NCBI RefSeq assembly: GCF_011090185.1
Contig: NZ_JAAFGS010000008.1
Location: forward strand, 124,001-188,000
Source: Saccharibacillus alkalitolerans
GTDB taxonomy: Bacteria > Bacillota > Bacilli > Paenibacillales > Paenibacillaceae
Direction: 5' to 3'
Length of the DNA: 64,000 bases
A program made the position numbers and the translations under genes. The notes beneath the pieces were generated by a model. The model ran no database searches, had not been told where the DNA came from, and saw only the letters and a program-made list of their open reading frames with translations. The number at the start of each line of letters is the position of its first letter. Position 1 is the first letter of the stretch. This document shows positions 12,576 to 21,160 of the stretch, piece after piece.

Positions 12576-12617
12576 GACCGGCTCCCGCGCCGACGCGGCC
12601 GAGCCGGTCTTTTTTTT
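12576..12617 (+). terminator. Terminator of xpt-pbuX operon
   Basis: GACCGGCTC (12576-12584) pairs with GAGCCGGTC (12601-12609), followed by eight T. Confidence 0.88.
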
Positions 12618-12762
12618 GCCTGCCCGGCGCATACGACCTGCCGTATTCATCCAATCGCAGTAATAGAGCCGCTTCCTCGCGACGAAAAATGTCCGCAAGC
12701 CGGAGGATCGGGCCTCGTGAGCCGCTGCGTTTCCTCCGATTCCGAAGGCACTTCCTGAATTT

Positions 12763-12793
12763 TTGAAAGATGCCTCTCCAAGATGGTTACAAT
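12763..12793 (+). promoter_or_regulatory. Possible promoter of GH13 gene
   Basis: TTGAAA at 12763-12768, a 19-base spacer and TACAAT at 12788-12793. The spacing is slightly long. No good cre site is visible nearby. Confidence 0.4.
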
Positions 12794-12857
12794 AAGGATA
12801 GAGAAGAAACACGACAGGCACGGACACAACTACTACTCGCTCCGGGGTGACGGAATA

Positions 12858-14546
12858 ATGAATAAGAAATGGTGGAAAGAAAGCGTCATATATCAGATCT
12901 ATCCGATCAGCTTCAAAGATACGACGGGCGACGGAAAAGGCGATCTGCGCGGCATCATCGAAAAGCTCGACTATTTGCAGGAGCTCGGCGTGGACGCCGT
13001 CTGGATCTGCCCGATCTATACGTCGCCGGACTATGATAACGGTTACGATATCAGCGACTATTACGGCATCGATCCCAAGTACGGCACGATGGAAGATTTC
13101 GACGAGCTGCTTCAGAAAGCGCACGCCCGCAATATCCGCATCATCATGGACCTGGTGCTCAATCACAGCTCGCACGAGCACGAATGGTTCATCGAAGCTT
13201 CGGCGTCGAAGGACAATCCGAAGCGGGATTATTACATCTGGCGCGAACCGAAAGAAAACGGCGGCTACCCGAACAACTGGGAATCGTATTTCAGCGGCTC
13301 GGTCTGGGAATTCGACGAACGGACGCAGGAATACTACATGCACCTTTACGCGAAAGAGCAGCCGGATCTCAACTGGGAAAATCCGGAGGTGGTCCGCGAG
13401 CTGCACGATATGGTGAAATGGTGGCTGGAAAAAGGCGTGGACGGCTTCCGTTTCGACGCCATCTCCCACATCGTCAAAGCGGAAGGGCTGCCTGATGCCG
13501 ACAACCCGCAGAACCTTCCGGTCGTGCAGGCGTACCACTTTTTCTCCAACCTGGACAAGGTCCATTACTTCCTGCGGACGCTGAACGAGGACGTGCTGGA
13601 TTTCTACGACATCATGAACGTGGGCGAAGTGTCCGGTCTCGGGCCGGAGCAGGCGCTGGATTACGTCGGGGAAGGGCGCAACGAGCTGGACATGATCTTC
13701 CAGTTCGAGCACATGTTCCTGGACGCGAAGTCCGGCGGCACGGGCAAGTGGGACATCAAGCCGTGGACGCTGATCGACCTGAAGAAGATCATGAGCCGCT
13801 GGCAGACCGTCCTGCACAAAAAAGGTTGGAACGCCAACTATATGAGCAACCACGACCAGCCCCGTCAGGTATCCAGATTCGGCAACGACCAGGATTACCG
13901 CGTGCGCTCGGCCAAAATGCTCGGCACGTTCCTGCATACGCTCCAAGGCACGCCTTATATTTATCAGGGCGAGGAGATCGGCATGACCAACGTGCATTTC
14001 GAGTCCATCGACCAGTACCGCGACGTCGAGACGCTGAACTATTATAAGCAGTGCAAGCAGAAGGGCATGGACGAGAAGGAGATCATGGAGCGCATCTGGA
14101 AAAAAAGCCGCGACAACGCCCGTACGCCGATGCAGTGGAATTACGACGAGCATGCGGGCTTTACGGACGGCGAGCCGTGGATGGGGGTCAATCCGAACTA
14201 CACCAAGATCAATGTCGAAGCGGCGCGCAAAGACCCGGATTCCGTGTTCCACCATTACCGCAAGCTGATCGAGCTGCGCAAAAAGCACGAAGTCATCGTC
14301 TACGGCGATTACAAGCTGCTGCTGCCGCTGCACGAAGAGATTTACGCCTACGTGCGCACATGGGAAAACGAGAAGCTGCTGGTCATCTTGAACTTCTTCA
14401 GCGGCACCCCGACGTTCGAGTGGCCGGAAGATCTGCAGGGCATGAAGGAAGAGCTGCTGATCGCCAACTACGAGCCGCTGGAAGACGAAGAACTGTACAG
14501 CCTGACGCTGCGGCCTTATGAGGCTAGGGTGTATAAGCTGAGTTGA
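12858..14546 (+). CDS. GH13 alpha-glucosidase (oligo-1,6-glucosidase-like)
   Basis: Cytoplasmic glycoside hydrolase that releases glucose from short alpha-glucosides such as isomaltose or maltose. It has 562 residues and no signal peptide. The (beta/alpha)8 barrel motifs are clear: MDLVLNHSSHEHEWF, DGFRFDAISH with the nucleophile Asp, NVGEVSG with the acid/base Glu, and MSNHDQPR. It begins NKKWWKESVIYQIYPISFKD, typical of subfamily 31. ATG 12858 follows GGGGTGA by 7 bases; the upstream extension to 12783 has no ribosome site. Trehalose-6-phosphate hydrolase is a close alternative, but no PTS or TreR gene lies nearby. Confidence 0.9.
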   Translation: MNKKWWKESVIYQIYPISFKDTTGDGKGDLRGIIEKLDYLQELGVDAVWICPIYTSPDYDNGYDISDYYGIDPKYGTMEDFDELLQKAHARNIRIIMDLVLNHSSHEHEWFIEASASKDNPKRDYYIWREPKENGGYPNNWESYFSGSVWEFDERTQEYYMHLYAKEQPDLNWENPEVVRELHDMVKWWLEKGVDGFRFDAISHIVKAEGLPDADNPQNLPVVQAYHFFSNLDKVHYFLRTLNEDVLDFYDIMNVGEVSGLGPEQALDYVGEGRNELDMIFQFEHMFLDAKSGGTGKWDIKPWTLIDLKKIMSRWQTVLHKKGWNANYMSNHDQPRQVSRFGNDQDYRVRSAKMLGTFLHTLQGTPYIYQGEEIGMTNVHFESIDQYRDVETLNYYKQCKQKGMDEKEIMERIWKKSRDNARTPMQWNYDEHAGFTDGEPWMGVNPNYTKINVEAARKDPDSVFHHYRKLIELRKKHEVIVYGDYKLLLPLHEEIYAYVRTWENEKLLVILNFFSGTPTFEWPEDLQGMKEELLIANYEPLEDEELYSLTLRPYEARVYKLS

Positions 14547-14549
14547 GCG

Positions 14550-14591
14550 AAAAAAAGAGCCTTCCCGAAAAAGGGATAGGCTCTTTTTTCG
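14550..14591. terminator. Intrinsic terminator between convergent genes
   Basis: AAAAAGAGCC with its complement at 14580-14589, loop of about 6 bases in a TCCC/GGGA inner stem, ending in a T-run; A-rich on the other side. Confidence 0.82.
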
Positions 14592-14626
14592 TGAAGAGAG
14601 AAGGGGAAGAAAAAACGAATGACGGA

Positions 14627-15895
14627 TCAGCCGGAAATATCGGCGGAACGGGCGGACAGATACCGCGCGATCAGATCGTCGGCGATCTCGTCCGACGCGT
14701 TCGGTCGGCCCAATCCGCCGGCGCGTTCGCGGGCTTCGCGCAGCTTGGCGGGATCGCTCAGCAGACCGGCGATCTGTCCGGCAAGCTCGTCGGCGCTGCG
14801 GGAAACGAACGCGGCGCCTTTTTCCTCCAGATAGACGGCGTTATTGCGTTCCTGGCCGGGCACGGGGCGGAACAGGAAGATCGGGAGCCGGCAGGCGAGA
14901 GACTCGGCCAGGGTGATGCCGCCCGGCTTGGTCACGATACAGTCGCTCATGCGCATGAGCGAGGCGACGCGGTCGGTGAAGCCGAGCACGTGAATGCGCC
15001 CGCTGTCCGCGTACTGCTGCGCGAGTCCCGCGCGCATTTCTTCGTTGCGGCCGCAGACGACGACGACCTGAATATCGTCCTGCGCAAGCAGCAGGTCGCA
15101 GACCCGCCGCAGGCCGAGCATGACGCCGTAGGCGCCGGCCATGAGCAGCACGGTCTTGCGCGCAGGGTCGAGCCGGACGCCCGGCACGGGCGGCTCGACC
15201 CCGCGCAGCGCGCGGGCGGCGGCGAATTCGGGGAGGCTGCCCGCCGGGGAACCTTCCCCGGCGGGACGGGCCGGGAAGTCCGTTCCAGCCGGGAAACCGG
15301 CTTCGCCGGCTGCTTCCTCGGACTTTTCTTCCGGTAAACCGAAGCCGGCCTTGATCGGAATGCCGCTGACGGCGATCCGGTTCGGATCGATGCCGGATCC
15401 GGCTGCCTGGCTGCGCATGTCCGGCGTGGCGACGTAGAAACGGTCGACGTCCGGATGCAGCCATCTTCCGTGCAGATCGAAGTCGGTCACGACGTTGACG
15501 ATCGGGATATCCAGGCCGATTTTGCGGCGCAGTTTCGGCATGACCATCTGCGGAAACGTGTGAATGACCACGCCGGGCCGCTCGGTCTTCAGATAGTCTT
15601 CCAGCCGGCGCGTGCCGAAAGCATGCAGAATATGGGCGAACGGTTTATCCGCTTTCATGTCTTTCGTCATGTTGTACACCAGGCCGTACAGTCCGGGGAT
15701 GGTGCGGTAGCTCTGCATGTATACGAATCGGGTAAGATCGTTGAGTTTGGGATGCGCTTCGGCCATCAGATCGAGCAGTTTGACCTTGTGAATACCTCGT
15801 TCGTTCAAACTTTTTTCGAGCGCTTTGGTCGCCTGGTAATGCCCGTCGCCGTAGCTGGCGTACAGGATTAGGACGTTCGGTTCCTGCGGTTGCAT
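14627..15895 (-). CDS. UgtP/MGDG-synthase-like glycosyltransferase (GT28)
   Basis: Membrane-associated glycosyltransferase, predicted to transfer a sugar from UDP-glucose or similar to diacylglycerol or a related lipid acceptor. It has 422 residues. The N-terminal MGDG-synthase domain starts NVLILYASYGDGHYQATKAL with the glycine-rich loop. The C-terminal GT28 lobe has TKPGGITLAESLACRLP and PVPGQERNNAVYL, the nucleotide-sugar site. Between the lobes there is a Gly/Pro/Ala-rich stretch of about 50 residues (about 190-240) absent from typical members. The start has an excellent AGGGAGG site. The product, glycolipid or lipoteichoic-acid anchor, is inference. Confidence 0.85.
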   Translation of the reverse strand: MQPQEPNVLILYASYGDGHYQATKALEKSLNERGIHKVKLLDLMAEAHPKLNDLTRFVYMQSYRTIPGLYGLVYNMTKDMKADKPFAHILHAFGTRRLEDYLKTERPGVVIHTFPQMVMPKLRRKIGLDIPIVNVVTDFDLHGRWLHPDVDRFYVATPDMRSQAAGSGIDPNRIAVSGIPIKAGFGLPEEKSEEAAGEAGFPAGTDFPARPAGEGSPAGSLPEFAAARALRGVEPPVPGVRLDPARKTVLLMAGAYGVMLGLRRVCDLLLAQDDIQVVVVCGRNEEMRAGLAQQYADSGRIHVLGFTDRVASLMRMSDCIVTKPGGITLAESLACRLPIFLFRPVPGQERNNAVYLEEKGAAFVSRSADELAGQIAGLLSDPAKLREARERAGGLGRPNASDEIADDLIARYLSARSADISG

Positions 15896-16072
15896 GGGTT
15901 CCTCCCTGAGTTATGCGTGATGACGAGATAAAATCTATCATATCAAGTTTCGGCGCGGGGAGCGAGCCGAATCGGTTCCGATTCGGACCGGACCCGCCTA
16001 ACTTGGCAGGGAGACGAAGGCAAAGCGCGGACGAGGGCATAAGCCGCAGCCGGGAAAAGCCGGATCTCCGGC

Positions 16073-17104
16073 TCAGCTTTTTGCGGCGCCGAGCGCGGGC
16101 AGCACGAACTTCCGCATCAGCTGGCGCGGATTTTTGTAGCGGCTCACGCGGCTGTCCGACGTGAAGACGGCGACCGCGTCCAGCGTCGGCAGGACATAGA
16201 TCTGCTGCCCGCCGTGGCCGTGCGCGCAGGCGTAAGGCACGCCGTCCAGCTCGCCGGCCCACCACTGGAACCCGTAGTCGCCGAAGCCTTCGTAGCCTTC
16301 GGTCTGAGGCGTCAGCATCTGCTTTGTCCATTCCGCGGGCAGCACGCGGCGCTCTTCGTACAGGCCGCCGCCGAGACAGCACAGCCCGAAGCGCGCGAGG
16401 TCGCGCGCGGTCAGGGCCAAGCCGATATGCCCGGCGCTGACTCCTTCGCGCACCGGCGACCAGGCCGCGCTGCGGATGCCGAGCGGTTCGAACAGCTCGC
16501 GCCGTGCGAAAGTGAACGCGTCTTCGCCGGTCCATTCCGTCAGAATCGCCGACAGCAGATGCGAATCGGTGCTGCGGTAGGTGAAGACGCCGCGCTGTTC
16601 CGGCATCACGGGCAGGCGCAGCGCGAACGAGATCCAACTGCGGCTGCGGTGGAACGGGCGCAGCAGCGCTTCGCCGAGGCTGCGTCCGGTCTTCCAGTAG
16701 CATCCGGACGTCATGGTCAGCAGCTGGCGCAGCGTAATCTCTTCGGCCAGCGGATGGGCGTCCTTCGGCCAGACGCGCTCCAGATGTCCGAACACGGAGC
16801 CGTCCAGATCCGGCTCTCCCCGGCGCTCGTGGGCAATGCCTACGAGCGCCGCGGTGAAGCTTTTGGTTGCGGAGCGCAGGTCGTGCAGCGTTTCCGCCGT
16901 CGCGCCGCCGTAATAACGTTCGAAGACGAGCTTTCCGCCGCGCATCAGCAGGAAGCTGCGCAGCTTGGGGAAGTTGCGTTCGGCGGCGCGGTCGGCCTGC
17001 AGCAGCGGGAAGCCGTCGGTCTGCTGTTCTTCCGGCGAGCAGGAAGGCAGGGGGGCGGAGAAAGAACCCGACGAAACGATCAACGGCGCGGGATGGGGCA
17101 TCAT
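16073..17104 (-). CDS. Serine hydrolase of the beta-lactamase/class C family
   Basis: Probable penicillin-binding-protein-like or esterase-type serine hydrolase, 343 residues. The nucleophile motif SATKSFT (SxxK) lies near 78-84, the second motif YRSTDSH resembles YxS/N, and HGHGGQQIYV near the C-terminus replaces the KTG strand as in the EstB/AmpC-like group. No clear signal peptide is visible, so it is probably cytoplasmic. The substrate is unknown. ATG 17104 follows AAGGAGG by 9 bases. It lies behind the glycosyltransferase gene's upstream region on the same strand, with about 180 bases between, so it may be a separate unit. Confidence 0.85.
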   Translation of the reverse strand: MMPHPAPLIVSSGSFSAPLPSCSPEEQQTDGFPLLQADRAAERNFPKLRSFLLMRGGKLVFERYYGGATAETLHDLRSATKSFTAALVGIAHERRGEPDLDGSVFGHLERVWPKDAHPLAEEITLRQLLTMTSGCYWKTGRSLGEALLRPFHRSRSWISFALRLPVMPEQRGVFTYRSTDSHLLSAILTEWTGEDAFTFARRELFEPLGIRSAAWSPVREGVSAGHIGLALTARDLARFGLCCLGGGLYEERRVLPAEWTKQMLTPQTEGYEGFGDYGFQWWAGELDGVPYACAHGHGGQQIYVLPTLDAVAVFTSDSRVSRYKNPRQLMRKFVLPALGAAKS

Positions 17105-17601
17105 GTCGGCAGTCCTCCTTAAGCGTGTTTGCGGCCCGCGGCTTATCCGATTATCGGCGATATTCCCGGAAAGCGCTCCAGCAACTTTGCCGAACGGCGC
17201 GCGTCTAATGAATAGGGTTCGATAAAAAGCTCGATTAAGAAGTTATAACCGCAATCGGGGTTTTTGCTTCAGGGCCCTCGCTTCATATCCAATTTCGTCG
17301 AAAAATGTTATACTCGTAAGTAAGCATCTTCTTAAATCTGTGTAAAGATCTTCGTTTTTCGTTTGGAGGAGAGTCGCATCCGGCCAAAGAGAGAGAAGAA
17401 AGGGCAAACCGGAAGTGATTCAGTAAGCATTTCGTCGGGTATGTAAGAAATCAGGTGGATGTTTGGCTTCACGGCGGCGCACGGAACTGCCGATTTACAA
17501 GGCAACGGAGCGCGGCGGGCAGTGCGATAACCTCTAGGGGCGTCTGTCGGCAGCAGATTTTTTTGACATTCTCGATAACGAATACGTTCCGGGAGGGAAT
17601 T
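17105..17601. other. Intergenic leader region with extended -10 promoter
   Basis: About 500 bases without a supported gene. An extended -10 (TGTTATACT at 17306-17314) probably drives the downstream 17605 gene, which would give a 5' leader of roughly 280 bases. The leader contains no recognised riboswitch. Confidence 0.45.
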
Positions 17602-17604
17602 ATG

Positions 17605-17793
17605 ATGGCGACCAAAGGTCATAACGAAGTCAAGGAAAGTCTGCGGGAAATGACTCGTATTTTCCGTCCGAGTGATCCGAAAAAGTTTGTGAAAGAATAC
17701 GTTCGGAAGTATCACATTATGGGCGGCTACGAGGAAGAATTGACGCTGGTGGTTGAGAACGAGCTCGGCAAGCTGAACTCGTCCGTTTCCTGA
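17605..17793 (+). CDS. Small hypothetical protein (62 residues)
   Basis: Unknown function. The sequence begins MATKGHNEVKESLREMTRIF and continues with FVKEYVRKYHIMGG and EEELTLVVENELGKL. It is helical, charged and soluble. ATG 17605 is 7 bases from GGGAGGG; ATG 17602 is an alternative. A terminator follows at 17904. The size, good ribosome site and protein-like composition support a real gene, of the kind of small conserved protein common in Paenibacillaceae. It may be regulated through its long leader. Confidence 0.72.
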   Translation: MATKGHNEVKESLREMTRIFRPSDPKKFVKEYVRKYHIMGGYEEELTLVVENELGKLNSSVS

Positions 17794-17903
17794 AGCGGGC
17801 GGCCGCGGCCGCGAACGGATTTAACGTGAAGATGCCTTTGCCGGCAAGCACAGGTTCCGGCAACCGGATTGAAGTGAAAGGCAGCGCTTATGCGAGACAA
17901 CTC

Positions 17904-17946
17904 GACCGTCCTTTGCGGCTAATTTGCCGAAAGGACGGTTTTTTTG
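17904..17946 (+). terminator. Intrinsic terminator after small protein gene
   Basis: ACCGTCCTTTGCGG (17905-17918) pairs with CCGAAAGGACGGT (17927-17939), followed by seven T. Confidence 0.85.
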
Positions 17947-17978
17947 GCTGCAAAAAATGGCGCTACAGGCGGATTCGC

Positions 17979-18007
17979 TTGACGGGAAGAATAAATTCGG
18001 TTAAATT
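17979..18007 (+). promoter_or_regulatory. Probable promoter of YtrA-type ABC operon
   Basis: TTGACG at 17979-17984, a 16-17 base spacer and TTAAAT/TAAATT at 18001-18007. The inverted repeat at 18007-18034 abuts its downstream end. Confidence 0.55.
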
Positions 18008-18034
18008 GTGCTTGTTGATATATACATGAGCACA
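18007..18034 (+). promoter_or_regulatory. Candidate YtrA operator
   Basis: TGTGCT (18007-18012) and AGCACA (18029-18034) form an inverted repeat with a 16-base centre, overlapping the expected transcription start. Bacillus YtrA is known to bind an AGTGTA-N13-TACACT inverted repeat, which has similar geometry. Confidence 0.5.
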
Positions 18035-18087
18035 GGAACGGTCCGAAGGCCGCGAACGGCTCTTTTTAAGAAGAACGGAGGGACAAT

Positions 18088-18807
18088 GTGGGCGGAACCT
18101 GGCGTCAAGCCTGGCTGATCGTCGGCCGGGAATTGAAGATCGATCGGTATTACCTGTCGGGGTCTTTGGTTTTCATTTTGTATATGGGCTTTTTCGGCGG
18201 GATAACGTTGGGAGAGATCGCGGAAGACAAAAGGATGCTGCTTCTCGTGGATTTGATCTTCTGGATTATCGCGTCGATGGTCGGCTTTTATTTTTCCAGA
18301 CGGATTACCAAGTACATCACGGAAGATTCGTATACGCATATGCTCGCCCATTACCGCACGCTGCCGATAGCGACCGAAGTTCTTGTAGTCGCGAGATACA
18401 TGCAGCTGCTGATGGCGACCTTGTGCAACGGAGTCCTGCTGTTCGGGCTGATGTATGCGGTGAGCAGCGGGATACGCGAACAGATGACTCTCGGCGAGTA
18501 TGCCGCTTTCGCGCTGACTTGGACGGCTTTCGGCGTGACGCTGAACTGTTTTTACATCATGATGGAGTTTTTGCTTCGGGGCAAAGGTTACTTCTGGTAC
18601 AGTCTCGTCCTGATGCTCGTATTGGAACTGGCGATACTGAGCCTGCATTTGTCAGGAGTATCCGTCGTGCAATCGAGCATCGAGATCAGCGCAAGATTAG
18701 GGGGCGCATCGCCGGCGATGTGGATCATGCTTGCTTTGGGCGCGGTGTCGGCGTACGTGTCGTACCGCTTCATCGTGCGCAGGCTGCCGCTGAGGGACCT
18801 GGCATGA
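18088..18807 (+). CDS. ABC transporter permease-like membrane protein
   Basis: Integral membrane protein, 239 residues with about six hydrophobic segments (SLVFILYMGFFGGITLG, LIFWIIASMVGFYFS, FALTWTAFGVTLNCFYIMM, YSLVLMLVLELAILS, AMWIMLALGAVSAYVSY). GTG 18088 follows GGAGGG. It lacks a strong family signature, but it opens a cluster with a YtrA regulator and an ABC ATPase lacking its own permease. It is therefore best read as the membrane partner of the 19317 ATPase, possibly exporting a peptide or antibiotic. It lies 27 bases before the regulator gene. Confidence 0.75.
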   Translation: MGGTWRQAWLIVGRELKIDRYYLSGSLVFILYMGFFGGITLGEIAEDKRMLLLVDLIFWIIASMVGFYFSRRITKYITEDSYTHMLAHYRTLPIATEVLVVARYMQLLMATLCNGVLLFGLMYAVSSGIREQMTLGEYAAFALTWTAFGVTLNCFYIMMEFLLRGKGYFWYSLVLMLVLELAILSLHLSGVSVVQSSIEISARLGGASPAMWIMLALGAVSAYVSYRFIVRRLPLRDLA

Positions 18808-18834
18808 GCGGACAGGCGGGAGAGGAGTGAGAAA

Positions 18835-19224
18835 ATGCGGATTCCCGTTCAAATCAACGAAAGCAGCGCCGAGCCTTTATATCATCAGATCGAGACACAG
18901 CTGCGCTCGCTTATCGTGACCGGACAGGTCGCGGAAGGGACGCTGCTGCCGTCCATCCGCGAGTTCGCGGCCGATCTGAAATGCAGCGTGATCACGATCC
19001 GCCGCGTCTACCAGGACCTGGAGAACGAAGGTCTGCTGCGTACGAGGCAGGGTACGGGGACGTTCGTCACCAAGGTCGATACGGACGACCGCGAAGCGTA
19101 CAAAAAGCAGATCGTGCAGGACGCGGTACGCGAACTGATCGATACGGCGAGATCGGTCGGATATACGGGGGACGAGCTTCGCTCGTTATTGGATGAAACG
19201 TTGAGAGAAGAGAATCGTAAATAG
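18835..19224 (+). CDS. GntR-family regulator, YtrA subfamily
   Basis: Short transcriptional repressor, 129 residues. The winged helix (about 10-75) has the GntR signature PLYHQIETQLRSLI, LPSIREFAADLKCS and RRVYQDLENEGLLRTRQGTGTFV. Only a short helical C-terminus follows, as in the YtrA subfamily that regulates ABC transporters. The subfamily responds to cell-envelope antibiotics in Bacillus. It is located between the permease and the ATPase genes, and an inverted repeat suited to self-regulation lies at the operon promoter. Confidence 0.9.
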   Translation: MRIPVQINESSAEPLYHQIETQLRSLIVTGQVAEGTLLPSIREFAADLKCSVITIRRVYQDLENEGLLRTRQGTGTFVTKVDTDDREAYKKQIVQDAVRELIDTARSVGYTGDELRSLLDETLREENRK

Positions 19225-19316
19225 ACGGGAGCCGCTCCCGGAGCGAACCGGGGCCGGGGCGGACTTCCGATTCCATGCCTGCCGAACGGCAGAGAGCGGA
19301 AGAGGAGTGTGGAACG

Positions 19317-20210
19317 ATGGATAACGCGGTGCTGGAATGGCGGAACGTCGTCAAGAAGCGGGATCGCATGGTACTGGGTCCCCTCGATCTGAAATTGTAC
19401 GAGCATTATATTACGGCGCTGATCGGGCGCAACGGCTCCGGCAAGTCGACGCTGATGAAGCTGGCCGTTCAGCTGGTGCGTCCCGACGAAGGCGAAGTCA
19501 TTTGGTTCGGCAGACCTTATCCGGGAGGACTGCCGGCGGACGTGAGAGCCGAGATCGCTTACGTGCCCGAGAATTTTGCGGCGGAGGAGAACGGAATCAA
19601 GATGGACGACGCGGCCGACTTTCGCGCGTCCTGGTATCCCCGCTGGGATTGGCAGCGTTACGAGGAGCTGCTGCGCCGATTCGACGTGCCGGGAGGGAAA
19701 AAGCTGAACAAGCTCTCCAAAGGGCAGCGGCGAAAATTCGAAATCGCGGCGGCGCTGGCGACAAGACCGAAGCTGCTGCTGCTCGACGAGCCGTCTTCGG
19801 GCCTGGATCCTTTCGCCTGGAAAACGATGATGGACGAGATCCGCCGCTGCGTGGACGAAGACGGCGCCACGGTGCTGATGTCGACGCATATCGTGGAGGA
19901 AGTTCGCCGGATGGCCGACTATTTGGTTCTGGTAGACAAAGGGAAATCGCTCGGCATGCTGGAGAAGGATGCGCTGCTTGAACGCGGCCGGGAGATTTGG
20001 ATTTCCCGCGACGACGAGCTGTTGGAGGAACTGCCGGGCATCGTCGAATCGTCGATTGAGTCGGAAGGCATGGTGCGCTTCGTGACGCTGGATTATGCGG
20101 GAACGGCGGCGCTGCTGGACGAGGTCGGAGTCAAGCCCATCCGGGTAAGGGCGCTGGAACTGGACGAAGTCATGGAGCATTGGATGAACGGCGGTCTCTC
20201 CCCGGTCTAA
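19317..20210 (+). CDS. ABC transporter ATP-binding protein (YtrB-like)
   Basis: Energises a membrane partner, probably the 18088 protein. It has 297 residues from ATG 19317, 9 bases after AGAGGAG; the longer frame to 19275 lacks a site. Walker A is GRNGSGKST, the signature is LSKGQRRKFEIAAAL (LSKGQ in place of LSGGQ), Walker B is LLLLDEPSSGLDP and the H-loop is STHIVEEV. The sequence RASWYPRWDW in the helical region is typical of YtrB-type ATPases. A C-terminal domain of about 80 residues follows the ATPase core. Confidence 0.9.
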   Translation: MDNAVLEWRNVVKKRDRMVLGPLDLKLYEHYITALIGRNGSGKSTLMKLAVQLVRPDEGEVIWFGRPYPGGLPADVRAEIAYVPENFAAEENGIKMDDAADFRASWYPRWDWQRYEELLRRFDVPGGKKLNKLSKGQRRKFEIAAALATRPKLLLLDEPSSGLDPFAWKTMMDEIRRCVDEDGATVLMSTHIVEEVRRMADYLVLVDKGKSLGMLEKDALLERGREIWISRDDELLEELPGIVESSIESEGMVRFVTLDYAGTAALLDEVGVKPIRVRALELDEVMEHWMNGGLSPV

Positions 20211-20254
20211 AAGCCGGCGCGTCTACATAAACATAACGGAAAGGAATGATGAAG

Positions 20255-21160
20255 ATGACCGAAAGGCTGATTCTGCGTGACGTGCTCAAGCGTTACGGCG
20301 AAAAAACGGCGGTAGACCGGATTTCGTTCGGCGTGCAGGAAGGCGAGATCTACGGACTGCTGGGAGCGAACGGGGCCGGCAAGACGACGACGATGCGCAT
20401 GGTGCTGGGCTTGATCTATCCCGACGAAGGAACGATCACGTACGGCGGCCGTCCGTACGGAAGCGAGGTACAGCGTCTCGTCGGTTATTTGCCGGAGGAG
20501 CGGGGGTTGTACCCCAAAGTCAAAGTCAGCGAGCAAATCGTCTATTTGGCGAAGCTGCGCGGCATGAGCGGGACGGACGCCGAACAGAATCTGAAGTACT
20601 GGATGAAGAAGTTCGACGCCGAAGAGTATTACGACAAGCGGATCGAAGAGCTGTCCAAGGGCAATCAGCAGAAGATGGGCTTCATCGCCGCCGTCGTGCA
20701 CCGTCCGCAGATCCTGATCCTCGACGAAGCGTTCAGCGGTCTCGATCCCGTCAACGTGGAGCTGCTGAAGCTGGCGGTCAAGGAACTGCGCGATCAGGGC
20801 GCCAGCATCCTGTTCTCGACGCACCGCATGGAGCATGTCGAGGAGCTGTGCCGGAACCTGACCATTCTCGACCGATCGAAAACGGTGCTGCAGGGCGATA
20901 TCCGAGAGATCAAAAAGGGGTTCCCCCGCGAGCAAATTTTGCTCAAGACCTCGGGGGCCGTGGCCGGCTTGGAGAACATTCCCGGCGTAACCGGCGTGGA
21001 GGGCGACCCGGAGAGCTATCTGATCCGCATTTCCGACGAAGCGGCCGCCGTGCCGGTGCTGACGGAAGCGATGCGGCAGAGCGAAGTGCGGCATTTCGAA
21101 GTGAAAGAACCGACGCTGAACCAAATCTTTATTCGATCGGTGGGTGAACGCCATGAATAG
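20255..21160 (+). CDS. ABC transporter ATP-binding protein (NatA/YhaQ-like)
   Basis: ATPase subunit of an ABC-2 exporter. It has 301 residues from ATG 20255, 9 bases after AAAGGA; ATGs at 20246 and 20249 are alternatives. Walker A is GANGAGKTTT, the signature is LSKGNQQKMGF, Walker B is ILILDEAFSGLDP and the H-loop is STHRMEHVEE. The DUF4162-like C-terminal region is present. It overlaps the next gene by 8 bases, which encodes its permease partner. Related YhaQP/NatAB pairs export sodium or toxic compounds; the substrate here is not readable. Confidence 0.9.
   Translation: MTERLILRDVLKRYGEKTAVDRISFGVQEGEIYGLLGANGAGKTTTMRMVLGLIYPDEGTITYGGRPYGSEVQRLVGYLPEERGLYPKVKVSEQIVYLAKLRGMSGTDAEQNLKYWMKKFDAEEYYDKRIEELSKGNQQKMGFIAAVVHRPQILILDEAFSGLDPVNVELLKLAVKELRDQGASILFSTHRMEHVEELCRNLTILDRSKTVLQGDIREIKKGFPREQILLKTSGAVAGLENIPGVTGVEGDPESYLIRISDEAAAVPVLTEAMRQSEVRHFEVKEPTLNQIFIRSVGERHE

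Noticed and set aside
12405-14333. 642-codon minus-strand frame opposite the GH13 gene
   Set aside because: Antisense shadow; the plus strand has all GH13 motifs.
17563-17568. Perfect TTGACA hexamer before the 17605 gene
   Set aside because: No -10 element at 16-19 bases downstream; it lies too near the start codon.
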